From Microcaldota archaeon (GTDB lineage Archaea > Micrarchaeota > Micrarchaeia > Anstonellales > Bilamarchaeaceae): DNA of 64,000 nucleotides. The notes beneath the pieces were generated by a model. That model did no database searches and was not told where the DNA came from. It saw nothing but the letters and a program-made list of their open reading frames with translations. Within the stretch, counting starts at the first letter, position 1. The number at the start of each line of letters is the position of its first letter. The stretch covers positions 186,001 through 250,000 of the forward strand of contig JACRGD010000010.1 in NCBI GenBank assembly GCA_016212525.1, in the 5' to 3' direction. This document shows positions 1 through 8,851 of this stretch, piece by piece. A program made the translations under genes and the position numbers.

Positions 1-579
1 GAAATAGCCAAGAAGGCATACAAAAAATTAGGCTTAATTTGGCTCGAGAATGCAGAAGCAAAACAAAAGGAAGATGCGACGGGAACAAGAAAATTAGAAG
101 ATTTATTAGAAATGATAGAATACATGAGAAAAGGAAGAACATGTTTTCAAAATTCAGGTGAAAGAGCAGGGCTAATGAGCATCACAAAGAGCATAATAAA
201 AACAGGATTAGAGGCACTCACCCTCATTGAGGAGAATAAAACAAGCGACAAGTTGGCCCAGGTCGGAGCGATTCTTGCAGACACATTTGCAGAGGAGTAT
301 GATTTGAGTAGAGAGATTGAAAGGAAGGTCAAACCAAAACTCATGGGAATCGCAACCAACTGGCACATGATCGCCGCAAGAGAATACGAAAGAGCGGGAG
401 AGACACAAAAAGCAAACGAACAACTTGATAAGGCAATAGAATGCGCAAGAAGAACGAGTGCAAGCAAACGAATAGAACAAAGTCTGGGGGAACCCAATAG
501 ATCAAAGGGAAGAAAAGGACTATTTGACCAACTTGGAAGGATACATTTAGACAGCCCCACATTAAGAGCACAGACATAG
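1..579 (+). CDS. Unrecognised helical protein, C-terminal part
   Basis: The reading frame is open from the first base, so the start lies outside the window; at least 192 residues are seen. The protein is rich in Lys, Glu and Ala and looks almost wholly alpha-helical, with a pattern near residues 130-155 (NWHMIAAREYERAG, then EQLDKAIECA) that resembles a helix-turn-helix TPR-like pair. There is no signal peptide or membrane segment in the visible part. I do not recognise a family and assign no function. It is followed by about 100 bases of AT-rich spacer and then by the leader of the aromatic operon, with no sign that it belongs to that operon. Confidence 0.6.
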   Translation, partial: EIAKKAYKKLGLIWLENAEAKQKEDATGTRKLEDLLEMIEYMRKGRTCFQNSGERAGLMSITKSIIKTGLEALTLIEENKTSDKLAQVGAILADTFAEEYDLSREIERKVKPKLMGIATNWHMIAAREYERAGETQKANEQLDKAIECARRTSASKRIEQSLGEPNRSKGRKGLFDQLGRIHLDSPTLRAQT

Positions 580-677
580 TATGAATTCAAGAGAAGCGTG
601 CAAAAAAATAGAAACATTGAGTTATAAACATTTTGTTTCTAAAATAGTGTATAGAATAGTGTAAAATTGTGATAATA

Positions 678-794
678 ATGAAGTCTGAAGGAGCAATAAA
701 CAGATTCAACTCATTTTCGAGCTTCTTCAGCTTTGGCTCTAGCGATTTGCAAAGCTTTGCAGTTCGCTTTAGTTATTGGTTTAGCTTTAATTAG
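678..794 (+). CDS. Aromatic-rich leader peptide of the aro operon (candidate)
   Basis: This small frame of 38 codons starts at ATG 678 after the Shine-Dalgarno-like GTGAT at 669-673 and stops at TAG 792-794. It encodes 9 Phe, 1 Tyr and 1 Trp, so 11 of 38 residues are aromatic; the last nine residues are FSYWFSFN preceded by Arg. The next gene is DAHP synthase at 902, the first enzyme of an operon that makes Phe and Tyr. The aromatic codons at 768-788 form the 5' arm of a hairpin that is followed by a U-run. I infer a leader peptide for ribosome-mediated attenuation. Ser and Asn codons are also common, so low-complexity coding by chance is the alternative. Confidence 0.5.
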   Translation: MKSEGAINRFNSFSSFFSFGSSDLQSFAVRFSYWFSFN

Positions 795-823
795 TCGAAA
801 AAGCTACTAAACCGTTTTTATTT
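778..823 (+). terminator. Attenuator hairpin with U-run in the aro leader
   Basis: GGTTTA at 778-783 pairs with TAAACC at 808-813, and GCTTT at 784-788 pairs with AAAGC at 800-804, leaving a three-base bulge and an 11-base loop. The stem is followed directly by GTTTTTATTT at 814-823, a U-tract of the kind that ends archaeal transcripts. The 5' arm lies inside the Trp-Phe-Ser-Phe codons of the leader frame, so a ribosome stalled on those codons would hide it. The termination role is inferred. Confidence 0.5.
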
Positions 824-842
824 CAAGTGGTTTTTTCGACTA
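792..842 (+). promoter_or_regulatory. Alternative hairpin of the aro leader
   Basis: TAGTCGAAAAA at 792-802 is perfectly complementary (11 bp) to TTTTTCGACTA at 832-842. Its 5' arm begins at the leader stop codon and contains the bases 800-802 used by the upstream terminator-like stem, so the two structures exclude each other. It could act as an anti-terminator or stabilise read-through RNA. The pairing is seen directly; the role is inferred. Confidence 0.4.
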
Positions 843-901
843 CATATGGACAAAGTTAGTGATAACTCTGGAAAATAAAAAAATGGAAGGTGTTTGAAGA
901 T

Positions 902-1714
902 ATGAAAGACATAAAATTGGCAGGATTGAGCGGCGAACGAAAACGTACGGTAATTAAGATAGGAAATGCAAGAGTAGGAGACGGATTGACGATTGTCGGG
1001 GGCCCATGCGCAGTAGAAAGCGAGGAACAGACGATGCAGGTTGCAAGGGCAGTAAAGGCAATAGGAGTCGATTTACTTAGAGGAGGCGCATTCAAGCCTA
1101 GAACATCTCCATACGCATTCCAGGGATTGGGATTGAAGGGGCTCAAAATACTCGCAAAAGCAAGAGACGAAACAGGACTACCAATAGTTACGGAAGTGAT
1201 AGATACCCGAGACGTTTCATGGGTATGTGAATACGCAGACGTACTACAGATCGGAACTCGAAACATGCAAAATTTCTCACTACTAAAAGAAGTCGGAAAA
1301 GCAGACAAACCAGTCTTACTCAAGCGTGGAATGTATGCAACGATCGAGGAATGGCTATATTGTGCCGAGTATATACTTAATGAAGGAAATCCCAACGTAA
1401 TACTGTGCGAACGAGGAATTAGAACTCACGAAACCGCAACGCGAAATACACTCGATTTGAGTGCTGTTCCTGCAGTAAAGGAAAAAACACACCTACCAAT
1501 AGTCGTCGATCCGAGTCACGCAACAGGAAAACGAAGTCTCATTGAACCTATGAGTCTCGCTTCAGTAGCAGCAGGAGCTGATGGGCTTATGATCGATGTA
1601 CATTGCAATCCAGAGCAGGCACTTTGTGATAAAGAACAGGCATTAGTACCAACGGATTTCGAGCGAATAGTCAAAAAGGTTAGGTCATTAAGAAAGACCA
1701 TGGAGGCGCTCTAA
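902..1714 (+). CDS. aroF: 3-deoxy-7-phosphoheptulonate (DAHP) synthase
   Basis: This enzyme condenses phosphoenolpyruvate with erythrose 4-phosphate in the first step of the shikimate pathway. It is of the short AroF/KDO8P-synthase-like class: GGPCAVES near residue 33, RGGAFKPRTSPYAFQG near 60, LKRGM near 139, ERGIRTHE near 169 and VDPSHATGKRS near 201 are all present. It lacks the N-terminal ferredoxin-like or chorismate mutase regulatory domain of feedback-controlled relatives, so allosteric control at this step is unlikely. ATG 902 is preferred over GTG 890 because GGTG at 889-892 then serves as ribosome site at normal spacing. The stop overlaps the aroB start by one base. Confidence 0.95.
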   Translation: MKDIKLAGLSGERKRTVIKIGNARVGDGLTIVGGPCAVESEEQTMQVARAVKAIGVDLLRGGAFKPRTSPYAFQGLGLKGLKILAKARDETGLPIVTEVIDTRDVSWVCEYADVLQIGTRNMQNFSLLKEVGKADKPVLLKRGMYATIEEWLYCAEYILNEGNPNVILCERGIRTHETATRNTLDLSAVPAVKEKTHLPIVVDPSHATGKRSLIEPMSLASVAAGADGLMIDVHCNPEQALCDKEQALVPTDFERIVKKVRSLRKTMEAL

Positions 1715-2748
1715 TGAAGAAAATAGAGCTTAAGGGCCAAAATGGCAAATGTGAAATCCTGGTTGGCGAAAAACTAGAAAACATAGAGCAGCATATTAAT
1801 TCGAAAAAGAAGCTGGTAATAGTAGACAGAAAAATAGCCAATCAGATTCGGGAAAAATTAGACTCAAACAAGTTTGAATTCGTTGAGATAGATGCCAGCG
1901 AAAGTGCAAAGACCCTCCAAAGCGCAGAGCAGATATACGAAAAATGCCTCGAGATGGAATTGGATAGGGAATCAACAATAATCGGGATAGGAGGCGGAAT
2001 AGTTTGCGATATTAGCGGATTTATCGGGGCAACATACCTACGAGGAGTGAGATGCGCACTCGTTCCTACAACATTACTCGCCCAAGTAGACGCAAGCATT
2101 GGCGGAAAAAATGGCGTGAACTATAAAGGATACAAAAATCTAATTGGAACAATAAGACAACCAGAAACAGTAATATGTGATTTCGAACTGCTTAGGACAT
2201 TACCAAAGAGTGAAATACAAAATGGATATGCAGAAGTCATAAAACATGCAGCAATTGCAGACAAAGAGGCATTTGAGTATCTTCAAGCACACAAAAAAGA
2301 AGCACTGGAACTGGAAAAAGCAGTAATCGAAAAAATAGTTTATGATTCATTAATAGTTAAATCAAAAATAGTAGAAAGGGATGAACACGAAAGTCACGAG
2401 AGAATGAAGCTGAATTTTGGGCACACGATCGGACACGCAATAGAAAAGGTGGAAAAAATAGCACATGGAAGTGCGATTGCGATAGGCATGGTCGTTGCAG
2501 CCAGAATTTCGGTCAAAAAGAAAATGCTAACTGGGGAAGACGCAGAAAGACTCGAAAAATTGATTGTCAGTTATGGACTACCAACCAAGATAAAGAGTAA
2601 AAAAACACACCTCATTGATGCAATTAGAAAGGATAAGAAAAGAAGGAACGATGCAATAAAGATGTGCCTTCTTGAAAAAATAGGAAATGCCAGAATAGAA
2701 GAAGTAACAATATCAGAACTGGAGGAAGTTCTCGATGATTTGTGTTAG
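1714..2748 (+). CDS. aroB: 3-dehydroquinate synthase
   Basis: The second shikimate enzyme converts DAHP to 3-dehydroquinate with NAD and a divalent metal. The 344-residue protein shows the NAD-binding GIGGGIVCD near residue 90, the signature PTTLLAQVDASIGGKNG near 117, metal ligands in GYAEVIKH near 170 and the HTIGHAIE motif near 234. This is the canonical bacterial and eukaryotic type of AroB, not the alternative aldolase-based archaeal route. It starts on the last base of the upstream stop (TAATG) and ends 14 bases inside the next gene, which indicates tight translational coupling. Confidence 0.96.
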   Translation: MKKIELKGQNGKCEILVGEKLENIEQHINSKKKLVIVDRKIANQIREKLDSNKFEFVEIDASESAKTLQSAEQIYEKCLEMELDRESTIIGIGGGIVCDISGFIGATYLRGVRCALVPTTLLAQVDASIGGKNGVNYKGYKNLIGTIRQPETVICDFELLRTLPKSEIQNGYAEVIKHAAIADKEAFEYLQAHKKEALELEKAVIEKIVYDSLIVKSKIVERDEHESHERMKLNFGHTIGHAIEKVEKIAHGSAIAIGMVVAARISVKKKMLTGEDAERLEKLIVSYGLPTKIKSKKTHLIDAIRKDKKRRNDAIKMCLLEKIGNARIEEVTISELEEVLDDLC

Positions 2749-4735
2749 TCTTGCAGCAAAAAACACAGAGGAGGCCATAGCAGCACTCAAAAATCAGAAA
2801 TTTGCAGAGATCAGATTAGATGGATTAGAAGTAGGCAACACAAAAGAAGTTAGAGAAATAGTTACATTCGCTAGAAACAATAATAAAAAACTCATAGCAA
2901 CCTGCCGGGCAAGTCAGAAGAGAAATGAGGCAAAAAGAGTGGAGCTTCTTTTAGAGGCCATAGCGTCGGGAGCTAATTATGTCGATGTGGAAATCGAAAC
3001 TCAAGAAGAGCACAGAAAGAGAATAGTTGAAGAAGCCAAGAAGAAGAAATGCCAGGTTATAGTTTCATATCACAATTACGAAAAAACCCCATCAGTGCAA
3101 GAACTGGAAAAGATAATAGAAACGGGATTTGTATTTGACGCCGATATCGTAAAGGTCGCGTGTAAATCAAACTCAGAGGAAGATAATCAAAGATTATTGA
3201 ATCTCCTAAAGACAAGTGGACGAAGATTGTTAGTAATAGGGATGGGAGAAATAGGAAAAAAGACGCGGATATTAGGACCATTGATGGGAAGTGAATTTAC
3301 ATTTGCAGCAGATGAAAAAGGAGGATCAACAGCACCTGGTCAAATGACAGTAAGTGAGATGAAAGAAATCTATCGAAAGATGAAAATATACGCTCCGGAG
3401 TTTAGACTTTATGGAGTTGTAGGAAAACCCATTTCCCACAGTAAAAGCCCAAAAATACAAAATGTTGCCATTAATGGGCAGAGGATAGAGGGCAGATACG
3501 TTCGGATCGCATCTTTAGATGAACAAGACGCACTAAGAAGTGCTTATGAGATAGGGATGTCAGGCCTAAACGTAACCTCGCCATATAAAGAAGCAATTTT
3601 TAGGGAAACTATCAAAAAGGATGAAACATCTCAAAAAACAGAAGCAACAAACACCCTCAAATATGATCACGAAAGTGGAAAATGGGAAGGCTACAACACT
3701 GATAGCTACGGAGTCGAAATGGCATTAAAAGAGAACAACGTAGATATATCAGGTAAAAAGGCAGTTGTAATCGGGGCAGGAGGAGCAGCAAAAACAGCAG
3801 TACTCGCACTTAGAAATAGAGGAGCAAAAAGGATCATAATAGCAAATAGAACAATTGAAAAAGCACGAGAGATAGCACAAAAATTTAATTGCGAATTTTC
3901 CGGCATTTTAGAAGAAGAACTTGAAACTGCCTTAGAGGACTGCAAAATACTAATTTCATGCATAGCCGCAGCGCAACGAATAGTCCCAAAGAGACTGCTT
4001 AGAAAAGAAATGGTAGTTATGGATGCCAATTATTCCAAAGAGAGCCCGCTTTTGAGTGATGCGAAAGAAATAGGACTACAGATAATAGACGCTAGAGAAT
4101 GGCTGTTATATCAAGGTGCAAAGGCATTTGAAATATTTACAAACAAAAAAGCTCCAGTTGCAAAAATGAAGCAGGAGCTCTATAGAGAAGAAGCACAAAA
4201 CAAAAAGGACAAGAGCATTGCACTCATAGGATTTATGGGATCTGGAAAAACCACAGTTGGAAAACTGCTTTCAAAACATCTAAAGAAAGATTTGATTGAT
4301 TTGGATCAAAAAATAGAGCTAAAAACAGGCAAATCGATCAGCGAAATATTCGAACGCTACGGAGAAGATGAATTTAGGCGAATAGAAACAGAAGAATTGC
4401 AAAAAGCATTAGAGGGAGATGCAAAAGTAATCGCATGCGGCGGGGGTGCAATTTTAAGAAGAGAGAATCTGGAGCAGTTAGAAAAAAATGCAGTGGTGAT
4501 CTGGTTATTTGCACAACCAGAAACGATCATCAAACGCACAAAGGGGAATGAGAAAAGACCTTTGCTAAAAAGTAAAACTCAAAAAGAACGTATAGAACGA
4601 ATATATTCTATGTTAGAGCAAAGAATTCCACTCTATAGCCAATGCGCAGATCTTGTAATTAGCACAGAAAGAAAAACAGTTGAAAATATTACCAAGTTGA
4701 TTGCTGATGAAGTCGGTAAAGCCAGGGAAAATTGA
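2735..4735 (+). CDS. aroDEK: Trifunctional dehydroquinase / shikimate dehydrogenase / shikimate kinase
   Basis: One 666-residue frame carries three successive shikimate enzymes. Residues 1-215 are type I 3-dehydroquinate dehydratase, with EIRLDGLE, the catalytic His in IVSYHNYEKTP and the Schiff-base Lys in DADIVKVACKS. Residues 222-485 are shikimate dehydrogenase, with GKPISHSKSP, the catalytic Lys in NVTSPYKEA, NTDSYG and the dinucleotide loop GAGGAAKTA. Residues 490-660 are shikimate kinase of the bacterial P-loop type, with GFMGSGKTTVG, DLDQKIE, FRRIE and CGGGA. Most archaea use a GHMP-family shikimate kinase, so the kinase part suggests bacterial origin. No stop or frameshift separates the parts. 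GGAGG at 2721 sets the start. Confidence 0.95.
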   Translation: MICVSLAAKNTEEAIAALKNQKFAEIRLDGLEVGNTKEVREIVTFARNNNKKLIATCRASQKRNEAKRVELLLEAIASGANYVDVEIETQEEHRKRIVEEAKKKKCQVIVSYHNYEKTPSVQELEKIIETGFVFDADIVKVACKSNSEEDNQRLLNLLKTSGRRLLVIGMGEIGKKTRILGPLMGSEFTFAADEKGGSTAPGQMTVSEMKEIYRKMKIYAPEFRLYGVVGKPISHSKSPKIQNVAINGQRIEGRYVRIASLDEQDALRSAYEIGMSGLNVTSPYKEAIFRETIKKDETSQKTEATNTLKYDHESGKWEGYNTDSYGVEMALKENNVDISGKKAVVIGAGGAAKTAVLALRNRGAKRIIIANRTIEKAREIAQKFNCEFSGILEEELETALEDCKILISCIAAAQRIVPKRLLRKEMVVMDANYSKESPLLSDAKEIGLQIIDAREWLLYQGAKAFEIFTNKKAPVAKMKQELYREEAQNKKDKSIALIGFMGSGKTTVGKLLSKHLKKDLIDLDQKIELKTGKSISEIFERYGEDEFRRIETEELQKALEGDAKVIACGGGAILRRENLEQLEKNAVVIWLFAQPETIIKRTKGNEKRPLLKSKTQKERIERIYSMLEQRIPLYSQCADLVISTERKTVENITKLIADEVGKAREN

Positions 4736-5963
4736 GGGCGAAATAAACGCTCCAGGTTCAAAAAGCGAAATGCAGCGGGTACTTATAGCAGCGGCGCTTG
4801 CAAAGGGAAAAACTAAAATACTGAACCCGACCGACTGTGAGGATGCTCTGGCAACAATAGAAGTCATACGAGCATTAGGAGCAAAAGTAACAATAGAACA
4901 AGATAAAATAGAGGTCGAAGGATCGGGAGTCCTTGCTAAAATTCAAGATAACACACTCAATTGCGGTGAATCTGGAACATGCATGCGGATGATCGCTGCA
5001 GTCGCTGCATTAGCCCAAGAAACAGTCATCATAAGCGGAAAAGGCAGCTTGCTAAAGAGACCCATGACAATGGTCGAAGAACCACTAATCAAACTCGGAG
5101 TAAAATGCGAAAGTAATTCGAGCATGCCACCACTTAGAATCAAAGGGCCCATTTTAGGTGGACAAATTGAAGTTGATGGGTCGTCAAGCTCTCAATTTGT
5201 CAGTGGCCTAATCATGGCACTACCAATTTGTAAAAATGATTCGATCATCAGGGTTTTGAATCTTAAAAGCAAGGATTATGTTGCACTAACAAAATCAATA
5301 ATAAATAAATTTGGAATAGAAATAGAGGCAAATCCGGATTTTCAAGAGATCAGAATAAAAGGGAGACAGAAGTATAAGCCCACAACGATAGGAATCAGTG
5401 GAGATTGGTCTGGAGCTGCGTTTATGCTAGTTGCAGGTGCAGTCGCAGGCAAGATAAAAGTTAGCGGACTGAGCAACAACGAACAGCCAGATGCAAAAAT
5501 AATAGAGGCACTTGAAATGGCAGGAGCAAAAATCGAGAAGCCGAGGAATGAACAAGAAATAATAATAGCCAAAAGAAAACTTAACGCATTCGATTTTGAT
5601 GCAACAGATTGTCCAGACCTATTTCCGCCACTAGTTGCACTAGCTGCGAACTGTAAGGGGATAACCAGGATAAGGGGAGTTGGAAGATTAAAACATAAAG
5701 AAAGCGATCGAGGCATAGCACTCCAAAAAGAATTTGCAAAATTAGGAATTAAAATCGAGATAGATGGAGATATTATGCATGTTCATGGAGGAAAGATAAG
5801 AGGCGGAACGGTCGATTCTCATAACGATCATCGAATAGCGATGGCGTGCGCAATTGCAGCACTTAATTCAGAAAATGAAGTTGAAATAGAATACGAGGAG
5901 TGCATCAAAAAATCATATCCGAAATTCTTTGAGGATCTTAAATTAGTCTGGGTGAAAAAATGA
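4707..5963 (+). CDS. aroA: 3-phosphoshikimate 1-carboxyvinyltransferase (EPSP synthase)
   Basis: This enzyme joins shikimate 3-phosphate and phosphoenolpyruvate. The protein of about 418 residues has GSKSEMQR near residue 16, ESGTCMRM near 87, SSSQFVSGL near 158, DWSGAAF near 232 and SHNDHRIAMA near 370, all typical of the family. ATG 4707 is chosen over the in-frame TTG at 4701; it lies inside the aroDEK 3' end, a 29-base overlap that implies coupled translation. The gene ends in a four-base ATGA overlap with aroC. Confidence 0.95.
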   Translation: MKSVKPGKIEGEINAPGSKSEMQRVLIAAALAKGKTKILNPTDCEDALATIEVIRALGAKVTIEQDKIEVEGSGVLAKIQDNTLNCGESGTCMRMIAAVAALAQETVIISGKGSLLKRPMTMVEEPLIKLGVKCESNSSMPPLRIKGPILGGQIEVDGSSSSQFVSGLIMALPICKNDSIIRVLNLKSKDYVALTKSIINKFGIEIEANPDFQEIRIKGRQKYKPTTIGISGDWSGAAFMLVAGAVAGKIKVSGLSNNEQPDAKIIEALEMAGAKIEKPRNEQEIIIAKRKLNAFDFDATDCPDLFPPLVALAANCKGITRIRGVGRLKHKESDRGIALQKEFAKLGIKIEIDGDIMHVHGGKIRGGTVDSHNDHRIAMACAIAALNSENEVEIEYEECIKKSYPKFFEDLKLVWVKK

Positions 5964-6961
5964 ACACGATTGGACGATTATTTAGAGTAAGCGTTTTGGG
6001 AGAATCGCATGGTGAGTGCGTAGGCGCACTCATAGATGGAGTCCCTGCAGGGCTGGAACTTAAAGTGGAAGACTTCAAAACAGACATGGAAAGACGCCAG
6101 GGGGGCCGCTCAAAAGGTACAACGCCAAGAAAAGAGGCAGATATTCCGATAATTAAAAGCGGAGTTTTTAATGATAAAACAACCGGCGCTCCGCTACTTC
6201 TGCTTTTTGAAAATGCAAACGTTCGATCTTCGGACTACGAAGAATTAAAAAACACGCCCAGACCAGGCCATGCAGACCTAGTAGGTACAAAAAAATTTGG
6301 CAATAATAATGATTATCGTGGGGGAGGCCATTTTTCAGGAAGACTCACAGCTGCCCTCGTTGCAGCAGGAGTAGTAGCAAAGAAAATACTAAAAAAATCC
6401 AAAATAGATACAAATGCACAAATAATTGAAGTAGGCGGAACAAAAGAAATTGAAAGAGCCATAGATGAGGCACTCTCAGAAGGAGACTCCATAGGTGGCA
6501 TAGTGGAGTGCAAAGTCAAAGGAATACCAATAGGAATAGGCGAACCATTTTTTGATTCAGTAGAGTCAGTCATAAGCCACGCAGTATTTGCAATACCCGC
6601 CATAAAAGGTATCGAATTCGGAAGTGGATTTGGAGCTGCCAGAATGAAGGGCAGCAATCATAATGATGAGATACTCGATTTAGAGGGAAAAACAAGAACG
6701 AACAATGCGGGCGGAATAAATGGCGGAATAACAAACGGGAATGAACTGGTATTTAGAATAGCAGTCAAACCAACCTCAAGTATTAAGAAAACCAAAACAA
6801 CAATAGACCTAAGAAGCGGGAAAATGGTAGATATTTCAGTAAAGGGCCGGCATGATGCATGCATTGCACTAAGGGTCCCGGTCGTATTGGAAGCAGTAAC
6901 AGCAGTCGCAATTTTGGATCTGATGATTATCGAACAGAAAACAGGACGAATAATAGAGTAG
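5960..6961 (+). CDS. aroC: Chorismate synthase
   Basis: The enzyme makes chorismate from EPSP using reduced flavin. GESHGECVGALIDGVPAG lies at the N-terminus, followed by RRQGGRSKGTTPRKEAD, RPGHADLVG and YRGGGHFSGR, and FGSGFGAARMKGS in the middle. At 333 residues it is slightly shorter than usual bacterial forms. The gene starts within the aroA stop (ATGA) and ends 13 bases before pheA, whose ribosome site GAGAGGGTGA lies in that gap. Confidence 0.95.
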   Translation: MNTIGRLFRVSVLGESHGECVGALIDGVPAGLELKVEDFKTDMERRQGGRSKGTTPRKEADIPIIKSGVFNDKTTGAPLLLLFENANVRSSDYEELKNTPRPGHADLVGTKKFGNNNDYRGGGHFSGRLTAALVAAGVVAKKILKKSKIDTNAQIIEVGGTKEIERAIDEALSEGDSIGGIVECKVKGIPIGIGEPFFDSVESVISHAVFAIPAIKGIEFGSGFGAARMKGSNHNDEILDLEGKTRTNNAGGINGGITNGNELVFRIAVKPTSSIKKTKTTIDLRSGKMVDISVKGRHDACIALRVPVVLEAVTAVAILDLMIIEQKTGRIIE

Positions 6962-6974
6962 AGAGGGTGAGCAT

Positions 6975-8048
6975 ATGGATGAGAAAGAAACACAATTACT
7001 GGAACTACGAAAAAGTATCGATCAGATAGATTCCCAGATAATCAAGGCACTTAATCGAAGGATGGAGATGGCACTCCAGACCAGAAAACTCAAAGACGAA
7101 GTGATGGATGGCAATCGGGAGAAAGAAATCCTAGAGAGCGCAAAGCGCAAAAGTCACGGACCACTCGAGCCACAGTTTACAGAAAAAATATTCCGAGAAA
7201 TAATGAGCGAATCAAAAAAACTCCAGGCCAAAAAAACAGTGTTAATTGGTTTTCAGGGAGAACATGGTGCATACGGAGAAATGGCCATACGAGCATATAG
7301 TGAAGAAGCCATGTCGATTCCGTGCAAGGAATTTGTGGATGTTTTTGAAGGAGTAAAAAATGGCCAACTGGATCTGGGAGTGGTACCGGTTGAAAACTCG
7401 ATTGCGGGTTCAGTTTTGGCAGTAAATGATTTGCTAGTGGAAACAAACCTGCAGGTCATAGGCGAGATAAAAGTACCCATACACCACTGCCTCCTAACTC
7501 TACCAGAAGCAGACTATCGAGACATAAAGATCGCATACTCACATCCCCAGGCACTCGCACAATGCAGAGGATTCATATCCCGAAACAAACTCGATGCAAA
7601 ACCATACTACGATACGGCAGGAGCGGCAATGATGATATCCAATGAGAAACCGGCCGCAAGCGCAGCGATCGCAAGCAAATTATGTGCAGAGATTTATGGA
7701 CTGGAAATACTTAAGGAAAATATCGAGGATCACGAATCTAATTCCACTAGATTTTTGGTGATTTCCAAGACCCCAAATAAAGAAAAGGGAGATAAATGTT
7801 CAGTTGTATTTTCAACCAGCCATAAAGCAGGATCACTATTTAGGGTTTTGGGAGCCTTTTCAGAGAGCAATGTGAATTTAACCAGAATAGAATCAAGACC
7901 AGTACTCTCAGACCCAGGCAAATATGCATTTTTAGTTGATTTCCAGGGTTGTGCAGAAGATGAAAAAGTAAAGAAAGCCATTGAGAAGGCAAAACACGAA
8001 ACAGCAATGTTCAAGATGCTCGGATGCTACAAAGAGGCAAAATCATGA
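6975..8048 (+). CDS. pheA: Chorismate mutase-prephenate dehydratase (P-protein)
   Basis: This bifunctional enzyme turns chorismate into prephenate and then phenylpyruvate. Residues 1-85 are an AroQ-type helical chorismate mutase (ELRKSIDQIDSQI, RRMEMALQTRKLK). Residues 92-270 are prephenate dehydratase (GFQGEHGAYGE, VPVENSIAGSV, and the catalytic ESNSTRF). Residues 275-357 are an ACT domain with KAGSLFRVLGAF and ESRP, the segments that bind phenylalanine in known enzymes, so feedback inhibition by Phe is expected. It overlaps tyrA by four bases. Confidence 0.94.
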   Translation: MDEKETQLLELRKSIDQIDSQIIKALNRRMEMALQTRKLKDEVMDGNREKEILESAKRKSHGPLEPQFTEKIFREIMSESKKLQAKKTVLIGFQGEHGAYGEMAIRAYSEEAMSIPCKEFVDVFEGVKNGQLDLGVVPVENSIAGSVLAVNDLLVETNLQVIGEIKVPIHHCLLTLPEADYRDIKIAYSHPQALAQCRGFISRNKLDAKPYYDTAGAAMMISNEKPAASAAIASKLCAEIYGLEILKENIEDHESNSTRFLVISKTPNKEKGDKCSVVFSTSHKAGSLFRVLGAFSESNVNLTRIESRPVLSDPGKYAFLVDFQGCAEDEKVKKAIEKAKHETAMFKMLGCYKEAKS

Positions 8049-8836
8049 AAATAATGATACTCGGAGCCGGAAAAATGGGCGCCTGGCTAATACAAATGCT
8101 CGTAGATCTGGAAAACGAAGTATTGATTTATGATACGGATAACGATCGAACCAGAGGACAACTAAGACCAGGAGGACAAAATCCAAAAGTTGTTACCAAC
8201 CTCTCAAAAGAGAGTTTAACTGGAGTTGAATTACTAATCAATGCGGTCAGTCTTCAAAACACTAAGGCTGCATTCGATACAATTCTCCCGATTTTGCCAA
8301 AGGAATGTATAATTTCAGACATTGCATCAGTAAAAACAGACCTAAAGGAATACTATGCAAAAGCAGGTCATCCATTCGTATCTACTCATCCGATGTTTGG
8401 ACCAACATTCGCCAATATGGACGCACTTAAGGAACAGAATGCAGTAATAATAAAAGAATCGGATCCAAAAGGAGCTGAATTTTTTAGAAAATTTTATGGC
8501 AACCTGGGACTAAAGATATTCGAATATACTTTTGAAGAACATGATAAAATGATGGCGTATTCGTTAAGTACACCATTTGCAGCATCTCTTGTCTTTGCAG
8601 CATGCGTAGACAACACGTCAGTACCAGGAACAACGTTCAAGCGCCATCGGGAAATTGCAAAGGGACTGCTTTCTGAAGACGACCATCTGATATCGGAAAT
8701 ACTTTTCAACAAATATTCGCTTTCACAATTGGAAAAAATAACTGCTAGACTTGAATATTTAAAGCACATAATAAAGGCAGAAGACGACGAAGAGGCCAAA
8801 AAATTCTTCGATAAATTAAGAAAAAATGTCAACTGA
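8045..8836 (+). CDS. tyrA: Prephenate dehydrogenase
   Basis: The 263-residue protein starts with a Rossmann motif (ILGAGKMGAWL) and carries STHPMFGPTF and a helical C-terminal dimerisation region, as in TyrA enzymes that oxidise prephenate to 4-hydroxyphenylpyruvate for tyrosine. ATG 8045 overlaps the pheA stop as ATGA and has AGAGGC upstream; the in-frame ATG at 8024 would give a longer overlap and is less likely. No chorismate mutase or ACT domain is attached, so mutase activity comes from PheA and Tyr feedback is not evident. Confidence 0.9.
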   Translation: MKIMILGAGKMGAWLIQMLVDLENEVLIYDTDNDRTRGQLRPGGQNPKVVTNLSKESLTGVELLINAVSLQNTKAAFDTILPILPKECIISDIASVKTDLKEYYAKAGHPFVSTHPMFGPTFANMDALKEQNAVIIKESDPKGAEFFRKFYGNLGLKIFEYTFEEHDKMMAYSLSTPFAASLVFAACVDNTSVPGTTFKRHREIAKGLLSEDDHLISEILFNKYSLSQLEKITARLEYLKHIIKAEDDEEAKKFFDKLRKNVN

Positions 8837-8851
8837 AGAAGAGGCGATGAT

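Noticed and set aside
582-665. 27-codon ATG frame after the first partial gene
   Set aside because: No ribosome site, AT-rich composition and no sign of coding; probably chance.
748-761. Perfect 14-base palindrome TGCAAAGCTTTGCA in the aro leader
   Set aside because: It lies inside the leader reading frame and arises from Gln-Ser-Phe codons; it could add a small hairpin but is not needed for the attenuator and is not reported as an operator.
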